Assembly (NCBI GenBank): GCA_052034865.1
Contig: JBPOIC010000059.1
Span: 1-39,962, forward strand
Direction of reading: 5' to 3'
Source of the DNA: JBPOIC01 sp052034865
Lineage (GTDB): Bacteria; UBA10199; JADFYH01
DNA length: 39,962 bases
Every line of letters starts with the position of its first letter. The first letter of the stretch is position 1. Positions 23,796 through 31,565 of the stretch are shown here, piece after piece. Below the pieces are notes generated by a model. That model made no database searches. It saw only the letters and a list, made by a program, of their open reading frames with translations, and was not told the origin of the DNA. Position numbers and translations under genes: made by a program.

Positions 23796-26225
23796 CTAGT
23801 TTCTAAGCGGCTTTCCCGTCATTAACATGTTCTGAATTCTCGCCTGGGTTTTTTCTTCACCGCAAAGCTGCAAAAAGACCTCACGCTCCAAATCGAGAAT
23901 ATATTGCTCAGAAACAAAACGCTGGGCCGGAATATCACCACCACACAAAACATGGGCGATTTTGGACGCGATCAAGGCATCGTGATCAGAAACCATGCCC
24001 ATCGATTGAAATCCGCGAACCGCCGAGAGGACCGCCATCTTTCCACCGATGCCCGGAACAAGAATATCTTCGCGAGGAGTTGATGGGACGTATTCTTTTG
24101 AAAGATTCAAAACATCCTGCTTGGCATCGGCAAGCAAGTTTTCGCGATTCAAAGTGACCTTATCGGTCTTTTTTAAATAATCCAGTTCGATCCCTTCTTT
24201 TGCACTGGTGGCAACCTTTGCGAACGCAATCCGCTCAAAGGCACGCTGCACCTTGGGGAAAGGACCGCCATCGCCGGTGCTCGCCCAGACCTTTTGTCCT
24301 TTGGACTTCAAGGTGTTTTCGCAATTAATGAGCATGTTCTTGCAACCACCACCAGCTGGGATGAGACCCACGCCAACTTCGACCAACCCGATATAGGTTT
24401 CGGCATAGGCACGTACAGCATCAGCGCCCATCACCACTTCACAGCCTCCACCCAGGGCAAGCCCAAACGGAGCCGCCACAACAGGTTTGGGAGAATACTT
24501 GAACGCCATGCAAAGATCCTGAAAGCCTTTCACAATCGCTTCGATCTTTTCCCAGTTTTTCTGCTGGGATTCGAGCCACAACAGCATGAGATTGGCCCCC
24601 ACAGAGAAATTTTCACCCTCATTGTGGATGACCATTCCCTTGTAATCGCCTTTTAAAAGCTCGACACCTTCCATCCCCATCGCTCCGATATCGGCATCGA
24701 TGGCATTCATCTTGGAATGAAACTCCAGGCACAAAACTCCATCACCCAGATCAATCAGACTGGCGGAGTCATTGCTTTTCAAAATCTTCTTTTGCTCTTT
24801 TAAGCTTTTGATACTGATGACGTGAGGGGCCACTGGGACGAGCTTATAGGTAGAGGTTTTCTGGTCAAAGAAGTAGGTTTTTCCGGCTTCGCGTTTATAG
24901 AAGCGACCTTCTCCTTTTTCGATTACCTGTTGGACAATCGCTGGCACTTTAAAACCTTCTGCTTTGAGACGCTCTGCAGTTTCTTTCACACCTAAAGCAT
25001 CCCAGGTTTCGAAAGGTCCTTGAGTCCAGTTAAAACCCCACTTCATGCCGTTATCGAGATTGACAACATCATCGGCAATTTCGGGAATACGATTGGCAGA
25101 GTAGATCAGAATGCTACGGGTGACCTTCCAGGCAAGTTCGGCAGCGCGGTCTTTGCCATTCACGACCTGCCTGATACGCTCTCCAACGTTTTCGATGTCT
25201 TTCACCGCACCGATCGATTCGAATTTCACTTTTTCCTGCGAGCGATATTCGAGGGTGTTCAAATCTAAAACCAAAATCTCTTTGGAGCCATCGGCCTTTT
25301 TGGATTTTTTGAAAAATCCACCGCCGACTTTGTCGCCCAACAACTTTTTCTCAAGCATTTTCTCAAGGACATGTGGAGCTTTGAAGACCTCGCGCTCCTC
25401 ATCGTTCGGACATCCTTCGTAAGTATTGCGTGCGACATGAACGAGGGTATCGAGCCCAACCATATCGGTCGTACGGAACATCGCGCTCTTGGGTCGACCC
25501 AGGGCAACACCTAAGACTTTATCCACTTCTTCGACCCTATAGCCACCGGCGAGCACTTCCTTCATAGCTGCAAACCAGCCGTAAACACCAATGCGGTTGG
25601 CGATGAAGTTAGGGGTATCTTTCGCGTAGACAACGCCCTTGCCCATCACATTTTCCAAAAAGTTCGCCATTCCTTGTGTGACGGACGGATCGGTTTCGGC
25701 AGAAGAAACGATCTCAACGAGTTTGAGATAGCGAACAGGATTGAAGAAATGGGTAATGATAAAATTCTTTTTGAACTGCGTGCTGCGGCCTTCGGCCATG
25801 GCGTGGAGAGGAATGCCGGAAGTGTTGGAGCTGATCACGGTGGTGGGTTTCATCACCTTTTCTATCCTGGAAAAAACGGACTGCTTGATATCGAGGCGCT
25901 CGACCACGACTTCGACGATCCAGTCACACTCGGAGAGCTTCTCCCAATCATCTTCAAAGTTACCCGGAGTAATCAGCTTAAGATCACGCTGAGTGTAGAT
26001 GACGGAGGGTTTGGATTTTTTGATGGATTCAATTCCTGCAAGAGCAAACTTATTGCGGAATTTTGGACTGTTTTCTTTAAGACCCGCTTTTGCATCATCC
26101 TCGGTAAATTTCGGAGGAACAATGTCCAATAAATAACTAGGAATTCCAGCACCAGCTAAATGAGCTGCAATTCCCTGTCCCATCACACCTGCACCTAAAA
26201 CAGCCACTTTTTTAATTGGATTCAT
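23796..26225 (-). CDS. fadN: 3-hydroxyacyl-CoA dehydrogenase / enoyl-CoA hydratase fusion
   Basis: 809 residues with the FadN order: dehydrogenase first, hydratase last, the reverse of FadB. It hydrates enoyl-CoA and oxidises 3-hydroxyacyl-CoA with NAD in fatty-acid beta-oxidation. The N-terminal NAD motif is VLGAGVMGQG; the dehydrogenase active region includes ITHFFNPVRYLKLVE and KDTPNFIANRIG. The crotonase-fold part runs from about residue 485, with FSVGANLM and the oxyanion region FGLALGGGCEVVMGADA plus VEVGVGLIPAGGG. GAAGGA precedes ATG 26225. It lies downstream of the thiolase on the same strand, so the two form the trifunctional pathway set. The symbol is by analogy with B. subtilis fadN. 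Confidence 0.9.
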   Translation of the reverse strand: MNPIKKVAVLGAGVMGQGIAAHLAGAGIPSYLLDIVPPKFTEDDAKAGLKENSPKFRNKFALAGIESIKKSKPSVIYTQRDLKLITPGNFEDDWEKLSECDWIVEVVVERLDIKQSVFSRIEKVMKPTTVISSNTSGIPLHAMAEGRSTQFKKNFIITHFFNPVRYLKLVEIVSSAETDPSVTQGMANFLENVMGKGVVYAKDTPNFIANRIGVYGWFAAMKEVLAGGYRVEEVDKVLGVALGRPKSAMFRTTDMVGLDTLVHVARNTYEGCPNDEEREVFKAPHVLEKMLEKKLLGDKVGGGFFKKSKKADGSKEILVLDLNTLEYRSQEKVKFESIGAVKDIENVGERIRQVVNGKDRAAELAWKVTRSILIYSANRIPEIADDVVNLDNGMKWGFNWTQGPFETWDALGVKETAERLKAEGFKVPAIVQQVIEKGEGRFYKREAGKTYFFDQKTSTYKLVPVAPHVISIKSLKEQKKILKSNDSASLIDLGDGVLCLEFHSKMNAIDADIGAMGMEGVELLKGDYKGMVIHNEGENFSVGANLMLLWLESQQKNWEKIEAIVKGFQDLCMAFKYSPKPVVAAPFGLALGGGCEVVMGADAVRAYAETYIGLVEVGVGLIPAGGGCKNMLINCENTLKSKGQKVWASTGDGGPFPKVQRAFERIAFAKVATSAKEGIELDYLKKTDKVTLNRENLLADAKQDVLNLSKEYVPSTPREDILVPGIGGKMAVLSAVRGFQSMGMVSDHDALIASKIAHVLCGGDIPAQRFVSEQYILDLEREVFLQLCGEEKTQARIQNMLMTGKPLRN

Positions 26226-26377
26226 ATGCGCATTTCCTTCTATCTCCTCCTCAGAGGAGGTTGGGAAGAGTTATGAAAATACAAGAAGGCATGGAGTCAT
26301 AGAAGTGGCACCCCATGCATTACCCTTTCCCTTTTTTCCCTAAAAGGGGGAATTTGTTCGAATCGGATTTTATTCTC
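26226..26377 (-). other. Intergenic region between thiolase and fadN-like gene
   Basis: 152 bp with three inverted repeats: CCTCCT/AGGAGG (3-nt loop) just ahead of the fadN-like ribosome site, GCATGG/CCATGC, and CCCTTTT/AAAAGGG close to the thiolase stop. No strong T tract follows on the minus strand, so these may be mRNA-processing or stability elements, not full terminators. Confidence 0.4.
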
Positions 26378-27544
26378 CTATAACCGCTCAATCACGCATG
26401 CCGCCCCCTGCCCTCCACCGATACACATGGTTTCAAGACCCCATTTCTTATCGTAGGTGAACAGATCATTGACGAGCGTCGCCATAATACGAGCTCCGGA
26501 ACAACCTAAAGGATGACCTAAGGCAATGGCACCTCCATTGGGATTGACCTTCTTGCGATCAATGCCAAGCTCACGGAGAACAGCAAGTCCTTGAGAAGCA
26601 AAGGCTTCGTTAAGTTCAACGATATCGATATCGCTGACTTTAAGTCCCGCACGCTTCAGCACTTTCGTGACGGCAGGCACTGGTCCCATTCCCATTAATT
26701 CAGGGGCACAGCCGGCAACGGCCATCGCATGAATGCGGGCAAGAGGCTTAAGGCCTAATTGTTTTGCTTTTTCCAGGCTCATGATCACGACGGCTGCCGC
26801 GCCGTCGGTTAAGGGAGAGGAGTTTCCAGCGGTAACAGATCCACCTTGTTTGAAAACAGGTTTAAGGGTTCCCAATTTCTCGACTGTAGTTTCAGCACGA
26901 GGGCCTTCATCGATTGAGATGACCTGCACACCGCCTTTTCCATCTGGCACTTCAATTGAAACGATTTCGTTTTTAAATTTTCCGGATTGGATGGCCGCCA
27001 CTGCCTTTTGATGACTTTCGTAGGCGAACTGGTCCATCTCTTCGCGCTTGATTCCATATTTTTCGACGACGTTTTCTGCAGTAAGACCCATGCTGATGTA
27101 AGCATCGGGAGCGCCTTTTTGCATGAGTTTGGGATTTAAGGAGGGATTGAATCCGCCCATGGGCACATGTGACATAGTTTCGATTCCGCCGGCCACGATC
27201 ACATCTCCGTCGCCCACCATAATCGCGCGCGCGGCATTCATAATCGTATCTAAGGATGAGGCACAAAAACGATTCACGGTCACGGCAGCAGCATCCAGCG
27301 GAATCCCTGCCAGAAAGCTGATATTTCGGGCGACGTTCATACCCTGCTCACCTTCGGGCATCGCGCATCCGATCATGACATCTTCGATTTCTTTCGGATC
27401 AAGTCCTTCGGCACGACGAACCGCTTCTTTCACGACCGCTCCACCCAGGTCATCGACACGCAAGTTTACGTAATTCCCTTTCAAAGCACGCCCCATCGGG
27501 CTTCGCACTGCACTGACAATAACCGCATCTCTTAAGTTGGCCAT
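26378..27544 (-). CDS. fadA: Acetyl-CoA acyltransferase (thiolase)
   Basis: Cleaves 3-ketoacyl-CoA to acetyl-CoA and a shortened acyl-CoA, the last beta-oxidation step. 388 residues from ATG 27544, which has GGAGGAG directly upstream; the longer frame starts with TTG inside that ribosome site. Catalytic residues are present: Cys94 in NRFCASSL, His in ALGHPLGCSGARI, and Cys in CIGGGQGAACV near the end. The SHVPMGGFNP segment is typical of degradative thiolases. It is first in the operon with the FadN-like fusion, behind promoter and operator at 27561-27608. Confidence 0.93.
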   Translation of the reverse strand: MANLRDAVIVSAVRSPMGRALKGNYVNLRVDDLGGAVVKEAVRRAEGLDPKEIEDVMIGCAMPEGEQGMNVARNISFLAGIPLDAAAVTVNRFCASSLDTIMNAARAIMVGDGDVIVAGGIETMSHVPMGGFNPSLNPKLMQKGAPDAYISMGLTAENVVEKYGIKREEMDQFAYESHQKAVAAIQSGKFKNEIVSIEVPDGKGGVQVISIDEGPRAETTVEKLGTLKPVFKQGGSVTAGNSSPLTDGAAAVVIMSLEKAKQLGLKPLARIHAMAVAGCAPELMGMGPVPAVTKVLKRAGLKVSDIDIVELNEAFASQGLAVLRELGIDRKKVNPNGGAIALGHPLGCSGARIMATLVNDLFTYDKKWGLETMCIGGGQGAACVIERL

Positions 27545-27560
27545 AATCTCCTCCAAAAAA

Positions 27561-27578
27561 TGAATGATGATTCAGTCA
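27561..27578. promoter_or_regulatory. FadR-like (TetR-type) operator at the thiolase promoter
   Basis: TGAATGATGATTCAGTCA is an imperfect palindrome (TGAATGA…TCAGTCA) that fits the B. subtilis-type FadR box TGAATGAMTANTCATTCA at most positions. It starts three bases downstream of the -10 and covers the expected transcription start, so a bound TetR-family repressor released by long-chain acyl-CoA would control the operon. The regulator gene is not in the window. Confidence 0.55.
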
Positions 27579-27580
27579 GC

Positions 27581-27608
27581 TGTATACTTGCGTCTTTACG
27601 GGTGTCAA
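27581..27608 (-). promoter_or_regulatory. Sigma-70 promoter of the beta-oxidation operon
   Basis: Minus-strand TTGACA (27608-27603, perfect) and TATACA (27586-27581) with a 16-bp spacer, 37 bp upstream of the thiolase start. Confidence 0.65.
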
Positions 27609-27687
27609 GATGCAAATCAAAACAGAAAATGCTTCGATGATTTTCGCAGGCTGGAAGTGATGTGTAGGATGAAGGCGAATATTATCA

Positions 27688-27715
27688 ATAAAAAAGGCCT
27701 CCGAAGGGAGGCCTT
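27688..27715 (-). terminator. Intrinsic terminator of the beta-propeller gene
   Basis: A perfect 9-bp stem AAGGCCTCC/GGAGGCCTT (27694-27702 with 27707-27715, 4-nt loop), followed on the minus strand by a T tract and ATT. The same hairpin recurs at 29425-29450. Confidence 0.85.
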
Positions 27716-27753
27716 AAATCATCAACTCAATAATATTAATTAGCGAGACTTTT

Positions 27754-29220
27754 TTACTGCTTTTTGCGAAACCAAATCAAAGCAGAAAAAGACACCATCC
27801 AGCTAAACCATCCCAGCTCAAAAACACTTGTCACTGAAGCGATTCCACAACCACCTCCAGCACTTGCGCCAGAATCCCCTCCAGGAGTTTCACCACCCGA
27901 TGGATTTCCTTCCGTATTCTCACCCGTATTTTCACCAGGATTTGTAGTGACTGGCAGGCATTGAGAAGAATCGAATTGACAATCATTCTTACAGACCAGG
28001 GTTCCAGCTGTATTTGGCACCACCTCGGCACATCCTTTTCCACCCAAATCAGCCTTATCACATTGTTCCGTAGGTGCTTGAGGATCTGGATTATTATTCA
28101 GCACACCATCCCCACAACTTTCTGTTATACATTGGGAAGAACAGCCATCGCCGCTATTGGCATTTCCATCGTCACATTCTTCTTTTCCATTCTTGTCTTC
28201 TAGAACCCCATTTCCACACAAGTCGGGACCCATAAAATGACCTAGAGCCGTTGGGAGCCCCACAGACTCAACTTTTCTCGTCACGGCCAGCGTGTTTGAA
28301 TCCAAGATATAAACTGTATGATCTTTTCTACTCGCAACCCAGAGTTCAGCACCACTAGAAGACAGATCTAATCCTTGCAGACCGTCTCCAAAGGAAGAAG
28401 AAGTTGTCACCTGATGTGTCGCAACATCAATCACAGACACCGTATTGTCCGCAAAATTACTCACATAGATCTTTGAGCCATCTTGAGAAATTACCAAGTT
28501 TTTATTCCCATCGCCCGTAACGATAGGAGTAAGGAGTTGATTCTTCTCTAAATCAACCACCAAGACATTGTCTGGTGCTCCGTCAGAGAACTGGTCGACC
28601 GTAATGTAGGCCCTCAATCCATCTGGACTTACCGCAATTTGGCATTTGTAGAGATTGGGATTATTACAATTTCCCATTCCTAAAGAAATGGTAGTGATCA
28701 GCTGATTTTTAACTGCATCAACTACTGCAACAGCTGAACTACCCTGCCTGATCACATACAACTTTTTGTCATCAGAACTGACGGCCATTCTTGCTGCATT
28801 CACCAGGGCGATGGAACTTGAAATGGTGTCTGTTTTGGGATTGACAATAACAACTCCGGAAGCATCTGAAATATAGAGACGAGTGCCACTATGATTCATG
28901 GCAAAACCGAGCGGTTTGCCTGCAAGGGTAAGGGCCTGAGTAGTTTGATGTGTGTTGGTATTGACCACCCTGAGATGGTTAGTGTCATCGGGCAAATAAA
29001 GTTTGGTGCCGTCTGGGGTGAGAGCGAAAACAGAACCTGTGAAGGTTACTCCTTGAAATGAGATTGCGGAGAAAGCCTCTTTTTTCTCCTGATCAATCAC
29101 ATAAAACCTGCCATCGTCTCCTCCAACATAAGCCAAAGACCTGGCCATCGCTTGAGAACCAGAGGCGACAAGGTTTATGAGTAGAGCCCAAATGAAGATT
29201 GATCTGATTAAGACTTTCAC
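27754..29220 (-). CDS. Exported YVTN beta-propeller protein with Cys-rich repeats and sorting tail
   Basis: 488 residues from GTG 29220, chosen because AAAGGAGG lies 4 nt upstream and a signal peptide follows at once (VLIRSIFIWALLINLVASG, ending SQAMA). Residues about 30-330 are repeated blades of the type KLYLPDDTNHLRVVNTNT, KIYVSNFADNTVSVID and ELWVASRKDHTVYILD, a YVTN/lactonase-like propeller. Two Cys-rich DUF4215-type units follow (CGNGVLED, ECDDGNANSGDGC, CGDGVLNNN). A Gly/Glu/Thr/Pro-rich linker leads to GGGCG, a membrane span and RKKQ, resembling MYXO-CTERM-type surface-sorting tails. It is probably anchored on the cell surface; ligand or enzymatic role is unknown. Confidence 0.85.
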   Translation of the reverse strand: MKVLIRSIFIWALLINLVASGSQAMARSLAYVGGDDGRFYVIDQEKKEAFSAISFQGVTFTGSVFALTPDGTKLYLPDDTNHLRVVNTNTHQTTQALTLAGKPLGFAMNHSGTRLYISDASGVVIVNPKTDTISSSIALVNAARMAVSSDDKKLYVIRQGSSAVAVVDAVKNQLITTISLGMGNCNNPNLYKCQIAVSPDGLRAYITVDQFSDGAPDNVLVVDLEKNQLLTPIVTGDGNKNLVISQDGSKIYVSNFADNTVSVIDVATHQVTTSSSFGDGLQGLDLSSSGAELWVASRKDHTVYILDSNTLAVTRKVESVGLPTALGHFMGPDLCGNGVLEDKNGKEECDDGNANSGDGCSSQCITESCGDGVLNNNPDPQAPTEQCDKADLGGKGCAEVVPNTAGTLVCKNDCQFDSSQCLPVTTNPGENTGENTEGNPSGGETPGGDSGASAGGGCGIASVTSVFELGWFSWMVSFSALIWFRKKQ

Positions 29221-29424
29221 TTTTCCTCCTTTGATCAAGTGATTATCTGACACGTAAATGAGAAAATTGTTAACCGTTCTACAAAAATCCTCAAGTCTAT
29301 AATGATCATTTTTAAACATTTTAGGCTAAATCGAACAAGAACCTGCCAGAACCAGAAAGGAAGAGAAATACCAAACTTTCAAATATTCGGACTACCTAAC
29401 TCTTAAAAAACACCAACCCAGGAA

Positions 29425-29450
29425 TAAAAAGGCCTCCGAAGGGAGGCCTT
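29425..29450 (-). terminator. Second copy of the GGCCTCC terminator
   Basis: Stem AAGGCCTCC/GGAGGCCTT (29429-29437 with 29442-29450) with the same loop and A/T tract as the hairpin at 27688-27715. It ends transcription from the remnant ORF and metallo-hydrolase side (minus strand). Confidence 0.8.
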
Positions 29451-29472
29451 GAGATGAGAAGTATATAGAAAA

Positions 29473-29589
29473 TTATTGTGAAATCACTGCGGTTTTCAAA
29501 GGTTGATTTACAGGAATGTAGTCACTATAGGTGATCGAATTTGCATCTCCGCCTTCTCGACGATTTTCACCCTCAGGCACTCCATCACT
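29473..29589 (-). pseudogene. Possible C-terminal remnant of a lost gene
   Basis: A minus-strand frame directly ahead of the terminator reads GENRREGGDANSITYSDYI, followed by PVNQPLKTAVISQ and TAA. It looks like a natural protein end: regular composition, ending just before a good terminator. It has no ATG or ribosome site and is closed by a stop upstream, right after the metallo-hydrolase. A GTG at 29580 could start a 35-residue peptide. I read it as the tail of a gene removed by deletion, with low confidence. Confidence 0.3.
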
Positions 29590-29599
29590 TTTTTAACTC

Positions 29600-30253
29600 C
29601 TACCCTCTCAAAAACGGATTCCCCATCTTCTCCTTTCCGATCGTCGATGCAGGCCCATGGCCTGGGATAATGACGGTTTCTTCGGGAAGGATGAGATATT
29701 TCTTTTTGATGGAGGCGATCTCCTGATCGTAATCTCCTTTCCAAAGATCGGTGCGACCGATACTTCCCGCAAAAAGGGTATCCCCAGGCAGTAAAATTCC
29801 GTTTTGATAAAGTTTTGGAAAATAGAAACCGCAAGAGCCAGGCGTGTGGCCAGGTGTGTGGAGAACTTCACCAGAAATGGATCCACAGGCAATTTCCTGT
29901 CCATCCGCAAGAAAAGCATCTGGAGGAACCGAAGGACTCAAATGACCAGGAGGAATGCCCAGAAAGGCAGTTTGCATCTCCATTTTTTCGTAAAGGAAAA
30001 GATCTTCTTTATGCAAAAGGACACGAGCGTTCGTTTCGCGCTGAAGATCGCTCGTTCCCCCGATGTGATCGATGTGCGTGTGGGTATGCAGAATGGATTG
30101 AACTCCAAGACGATGGTGCCGTACGCGTTCCAGAATTTTTTCGATCTCATCACCAGGGTCAATAATGATCGCCTGCCGCGACTCCAAATCTGCCAGGAGG
30201 ATACAGTTACACTGAAACAAACCCACAGGGATAATTTCGATAATTTCCTGCAT
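29600..30253 (-). CDS. Metallo-beta-lactamase-fold hydrolase, glyoxalase II-like
   Basis: 217 residues, cytoplasmic. The metal-binding motif is HTHTHIDHIGG (about residues 56-66); further ligands lie in HTPGHTPGS, GDTLFAGSIGRTD and IPGHGP. This set and length fit the YcbL/GloB-like group, which hydrolyses S-lactoylglutathione or related thioesters. The GloB C-terminal glutathione domain is absent, so the substrate is uncertain. ATG 30253 has no perfect ribosome site (ACGAGGTTCTCC upstream). It lies downstream of two receiver genes on the same strand. Confidence 0.88.
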   Translation of the reverse strand: MQEIIEIIPVGLFQCNCILLADLESRQAIIIDPGDEIEKILERVRHHRLGVQSILHTHTHIDHIGGTSDLQRETNARVLLHKEDLFLYEKMEMQTAFLGIPPGHLSPSVPPDAFLADGQEIACGSISGEVLHTPGHTPGSCGFYFPKLYQNGILLPGDTLFAGSIGRTDLWKGDYDQEIASIKKKYLILPEETVIIPGHGPASTIGKEKMGNPFLRG

Positions 30254-30294
30254 GGAGAACCTCGTTTGAGTTTAAGCTGAATTTAACAAAAAGA

Positions 30295-30681
30295 TCAGGC
30301 GAGAGCGGGTATCTGGAGATACTGTCGAACTTTGGAAAGAAAGACCTCGGTATCAAAAGGTTTTTTAATAAAGTCGCGCGCGCCAAGCTCCAAAACATAG
30401 CGCACGGTTTCTGCTTCATCAAAACCGCTGAGAACCAAAATGGGTGGAAGGGAAGCGCCTGGAGAAATCCAGTGATGGGCATTTTTCAAAAAAGCAGTTC
30501 CATCCGCGTGTGCAAACCGAAGATCAAGGATGACAAGCCCAGGGGTGTCTTCTTTTAATTTCAGGAGGGCCTTTTCCACACTGTCGACACAGTCGCACTC
30601 AAAACCCTGGGATCTCAATTTTTTGCTGATCAAAAACTGAAAATCCAGATCATCATCAACCACCAGTATTTTTTTGCTCAT
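30295..30681 (-). CDS. Stand-alone response regulator receiver
   Basis: 128 residues with only a CheY-like receiver domain. The acidic pair is in VVDDD (9-11), the phosphorylated Asp is Asp53 in LVILDLRF, the switch Ser is Ser85 in LVLSGFDE, and the Lys is in DFIKKPF (106-107). No output domain, so it signals by protein contact. It lies 48 bp after the next receiver gene on the same strand, as a likely pair. The cognate kinase is not in the window. Confidence 0.9.
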   Translation of the reverse strand: MSKKILVVDDDLDFQFLISKKLRSQGFECDCVDSVEKALLKLKEDTPGLVILDLRFAHADGTAFLKNAHHWISPGASLPPILVLSGFDEAETVRYVLELGARDFIKKPFDTEVFLSKVRQYLQIPALA

Positions 30682-30729
30682 AAGAACCTCATTTATTTTT
30701 CTATCCCTAAAGAATCCAGAAGAGTCATT

Positions 30730-31137
30730 CTAAAGAATGTTCGGTGAAGATCCCCCAACCTCTGAAATTTTAAGGGCCAGTTCTATTTCTCTTATCAGAT
30801 CTTCAGACTCATAAGGTTTACGCAAAAAACCTTCCGCCTTCAAATCCTGCCGACAATACTCTTCTTTTAAAGGGTTGGCAGAAAAAAAGATGATGGGAAT
30901 TCTGTGGGTTTCCGCATGAGATTTAAGCTCGTGAAAAAGCTCGACTCCGGAGAGATCAGGAAGACGAATGTCCAAAAGAATGGCATCGGGTTTTTCCAAA
31001 ATAACTTTTTCAATCGCTCCTTTCCCTTGAGGCCAGGTGGCCACGTGCATACCGTTTGCCTGAATACGCTTTCCTGCAAAAAGCGCCACATCTTCTTCAT
31101 CATCGATGATGAGTATTTTAGGCAAAACACCAGTCAT
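30730..31137 (-). CDS. Stand-alone response regulator receiver
   Basis: 135 residues, receiver only. The acidic residues are in IIDDEED (11-16), the phosphorylated Asp is Asp56 in AILLDIRLPDLSG, the switch Ser is in IIFFSAN, and the Lys is in GFLRKPYE. The last 15 residues are a short tail. It differs clearly from its neighbour at 30295, so it is not a recent duplicate. It is first in the receiver pair transcribed towards the metallo-hydrolase. Confidence 0.9.
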   Translation of the reverse strand: MTGVLPKILIIDDEEDVALFAGKRIQANGMHVATWPQGKGAIEKVILEKPDAILLDIRLPDLSGVELFHELKSHAETHRIPIIFFSANPLKEEYCRQDLKAEGFLRKPYESEDLIREIELALKISEVGGSSPNIL

Positions 31138-31565
31138 ATGAGAGGATCTCTAGAAAAGAAAGCTGACTTCCAACTTCGATTGTTCGCAGGAGCGACTGTT
31201 TTGATTTTATTCAGGAATAAGCCTAAAATCTTCAGATACCCCAATGCAGCCGGAAAGATTTATTCCTGAATCACCAAATAAATTCATGGTCTTAAAGAAG
31301 GGGTTGTAGCTTGCAAATGCTGATCTGACATATTTTAAATCGAATAATTTTCAGAAATACGTGCCCCATTATACTTCCAAATTAAAGCGATTTTTTTATA
31401 TTTTCAACCTCATCAAAGCAGAAACTCTTGATTTATTCTCATCTGATAAGAAAAACCTTAAGGGAATGAATTTCCATTTTCTATTTCCTCTTTACGTATC
31501 TCATAAAATATAACAAAAACCCAATCCTTACCCTTGGACCATCTTTAAATGATAAAGGAAGTACC
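31138..31565. other. Intergenic region upstream of ilvD
   Basis: 428 AT-rich bases between divergent genes. I see no gene, no clear sigma-70 or sigma-54 promoter, and no convincing leader peptide or T-box. A tiny ORF at 31286 (MVLKKGL) has branched-chain codons but no terminator after it. AAAGGAAG before 31566 is the ilvD ribosome site. Confidence 0.4.

Noticed and set aside
26296..26330. TGGCAC followed by GCATT as a sigma-54 site
   Set aside because: The GG to GC spacing is 8 bp, not 10.
31286..31309. Tiny ORF MVLKKGL as an ilvD leader peptide
   Set aside because: Few branched-chain codons, 256 bp from ilvD, and no terminator or alternative stem after it.
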